From positions 1 to 7,994 of the forward strand of contig USPO01000060.1 of NCBI GenBank assembly GCA_900556575.1: 7,994 nt of DNA, written 5' to 3'. Below are positions 7,174 to 7,994 of the stretch, in pieces. The notes below the pieces were generated by a model that saw only the letters and a program-made list of their open reading frames with translations, did no database searches and was not told the DNA's origin. Within the stretch, counting starts at the first letter, position 1. Every line of letters starts with the position of its first letter. This stretch comes from an uncultured Eubacteriales bacterium. Its GTDB lineage: Bacteria; Bacillota; Clostridia; UBA1381. A program made the position numbers and the translations under genes.

Positions 7174-7198
7174 TCTGCACTATTTTTCTACAGCCCCC

Positions 7199-7247
7199 GA
7201 GGCTGTTGCAAAACTCTTTGGGTTTTGTGACAGCCTCGTTATTTTTT
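7199..7247 (+). terminator. Palindromic repeat copy 1 with T-tract; likely terminator of the ftsH operon
   Basis: The arms GAGGCTGTTGCAAAACTC (7199-7216) and GGGTTTTGTGACAGCCTC (7220-7237) close on the loop TTT, with only G-U wobbles as imperfect pairs in plus-strand RNA. GTTATTTTTT follows, giving a rho-independent terminator for plus-strand transcripts. In the minus direction the hairpin follows the LUD stop codon directly, but the downstream sequence is not T-rich and A-C mismatches appear. The T-tract overlaps the LUD stop codon region. The same palindrome recurs at 7940-7978, so it is also a repeat-family member. Confidence 0.65.
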
Positions 7248-7893
7248 AATATCCCAAAATCTCCGGAACAAGAACAATTGTAATTCTCTTCGGGAAATAG
7301 TGACAGCCGTCAACAATGCTTGTTACATTACATACTCTTGCATTTGAGCGGCAATCCGTACAGCTGCAGCAATCATCTGTTGCACACGGTGTCTTATGAG
7401 TAATTCTTCTTGCATTCATCGGAGCAATCTCCTTTGCACGCTTGATTCCCTCTTCAACGTTTTCAACAATTTTATTGACTCCGGCAACTATAATTACCTT
7501 CTTCGGACCGAACACTATCTGGCTTGTACGGTTTCCGGTACAGTCAATATTAACGAGCCGACCTTCCATTGTTACGGCATTTGTACTTGATACAAACACA
7601 TCTGCCTTATATCCGTCTCTATACTTGTCAAGCATTTCTTCAAAGCTCTTTGTATTATAGCGGTCAATGAAGTTATACTTCGGACTTCTTATCTCATCGA
7701 GAATACCTGTTTCATTAAGTGTTACACTTCCGCCGACAGCTATGGTCGAACCCTCCGGAATCATATCCATAACTATCTTTCTTGCCTCATCCTTATCCGC
7801 TGCGTATACAGCATCAAAATCTCTTTCCTTTAAAACCTCTATTAATTCCTTAATTTTAAGGTCATTTTTCCACTTTACAACTGCATCTGCCAT
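7246..7893 (-). CDS. LUD-domain (DUF162, LutC/YkgG-like) protein with cysteine-rich C-terminus
   Basis: The start is ATG 7893, with Shine-Dalgarno AAGGAG (7904-7909) 10 nt upstream. An in-frame TTG at 7917 would add 8 residues encoded by the Shine-Dalgarno region itself and is unlikely. The 215-residue product shows the LUD core: VGGSVTLNETG (53-63), ADVFVSSTNAVTMEGRLVNID (97-117), GNRTSQIVFGP (120-130) and VAGVNKIV (136-143), followed by APMNARR. LUD proteins include LutC and LutB of the lactate-oxidising LutABC system, but many clostridial single-domain members stand alone with unknown roles. Cysteines C170, C175, C176, C178, C181 and C188 form a tail cluster that could bind metal or an iron-sulfur centre (inference). 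No lutA or lutB neighbour is present, so a lactate role is not supported by context. The gene is convergent with the ftsH operon and is bracketed by two copies of the palindromic repeat. Confidence 0.88.
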   Translation of the reverse strand: MADAVVKWKNDLKIKELIEVLKERDFDAVYAADKDEARKIVMDMIPEGSTIAVGGSVTLNETGILDEIRSPKYNFIDRYNTKSFEEMLDKYRDGYKADVFVSSTNAVTMEGRLVNIDCTGNRTSQIVFGPKKVIIVAGVNKIVENVEEGIKRAKEIAPMNARRITHKTPCATDDCCSCTDCRSNARVCNVTSIVDGCHYFPKRITIVLVPEILGY

Positions 7894-7939
7894 TGCTTTT
7901 ACTCTCCTTTTTAACAACTATAAACAACATTGCCGGAAT

Positions 7940-7994
7940 GAGGCTGTTGCAAAACTCAAAGAGTTTTGTGACAGCCTCTTGGGGTTGTAGAAAA
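7940..7994. repeat. Palindromic repeat copy 2 plus start of an element terminus (cut by window end)
   Basis: GAGGCTGTTGCAAAACTC (7940-7957) and GAGTTTTGTGACAGCCTC (7961-7978) surround the loop AAA. The left arm is identical to that of the copy at 7199, and the right arm differs at one base. TT and then GGGGTTGTAGAAAA (7981-7994) follow, matching the reversed right end of the element at 6962-7198 (GGGGCTGTAGAAAA) at 13 of 14 bases. No T-tract follows on either strand, so this copy is better called a repeat than a terminator. It lies about 47 bp upstream of the LUD start codon. Confidence 0.7.

Larger units (their letters stand above)
6962..7198. mobile_element. MITE-like non-coding palindromic element with inverted termini
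   Basis: The left end GGGGCTGCAGCAAAAT (6962-6977) and the reverse complement of the right end, GGGGCTGTAGAAAAAT (7182-7197), match at 14 of 16 bases. Further in, GCATAAAGC (6987-6995) pairs with GCTTTATGC (7091-7099). The interior holds a perfect hairpin (7053-7078) and a long GC-rich stem (7101-7173). ATATGCCA near 7012 also pairs imperfectly with TGGTCATAT near 7036. No coding sequence is credible and no clear target-site duplication was found. The structure fits a miniature inverted-repeat element or another dispersed intergenic repeat. Mobility is inferred, not shown. Confidence 0.55.

Noticed and set aside
6948..7283. Short ORFs on both strands across the palindromic block
   Set aside because: They run through inverted repeats and hairpins, lack ribosome sites and have low-complexity translations; the block is better explained as non-coding repeat.
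7894..7917. Upstream TTG start giving an 8-residue longer LUD protein
   Set aside because: The extension is encoded by the AAGGAG ribosome site itself, and ATG 7893 is at ideal spacing from it.
7199..7994. CRISPR-like array from the repeated palindromes
   Set aside because: There are only two copies, about 740 bp apart, with a gene between them and no regular spacers.

Overview
The window looks like chromosomal DNA of a low-G+C Bacillota bacterium, most likely a member of the Clostridia. The evidence is strong AAGGAG-type ribosome sites, AT-rich intergenic DNA, a secreted M16C peptidase carrying the copper-amine-oxidase-N-like C-terminal domain common in Clostridia, a clostridial-style LUD protein with a cysteine-rich tail, and dispersed palindromic intergenic repeats. 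No phage, plasmid or CRISPR hallmark is visible. Species cannot be named from the sequence alone.

Layout. On the minus strand, 1-288 is the start of a lipoprotein with an ankyrin-like segment, cut by the window edge. At 492-3848 is a large secreted zinc metallopeptidase (M16C, PreP/falcilysin-like). Its upstream region has a perfect consensus sigma-A promoter (TTGACA, 17 bp, TATAAT), two 16-bp direct repeats just upstream of the -35 and a leader of about 180 nt with a 12-bp palindrome. The 482-bp divergent intergenic region also holds a promoter for the plus-strand operon that follows: ftsH and a nitroreductase-family gene, joined by a TAATG stop/start overlap.

The most notable feature is that ftsH is not in one reading frame. 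TM1 and the extracytoplasmic domain are read from 4331. TM2, the AAA+ module and the zinc protease are read from 4758 in the +1 frame. The switch must lie just before TM2, between about 4734 and 4757. All catalytic motifs downstream are intact. This could be a natural frameshift mutation, a sequencing error or an undescribed recoding event.

Downstream (6956-7245) is a non-coding, heavily palindromic block. It is a MITE-like unit with GGGGCTG-type inverted termini and several nested hairpins, followed by a 39-bp palindrome that can also act as a terminator. A convergent minus-strand LUD-domain gene (7246-7893) follows. A second copy of the palindrome and part of the element terminus lies beyond that gene, at the window end, with the terminus on the opposite side.

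How the genes relate. FtsH (membrane protein quality control) and the flavin-dependent nitroreductase probably share a transcript. The secreted peptidase is divergently transcribed with its own promoter and possible operator. The lipoprotein may be read through from the peptidase gene, since no clear terminator separates them. The LUD gene appears monocistronic within this window, with no LutA or LutB partner visible.
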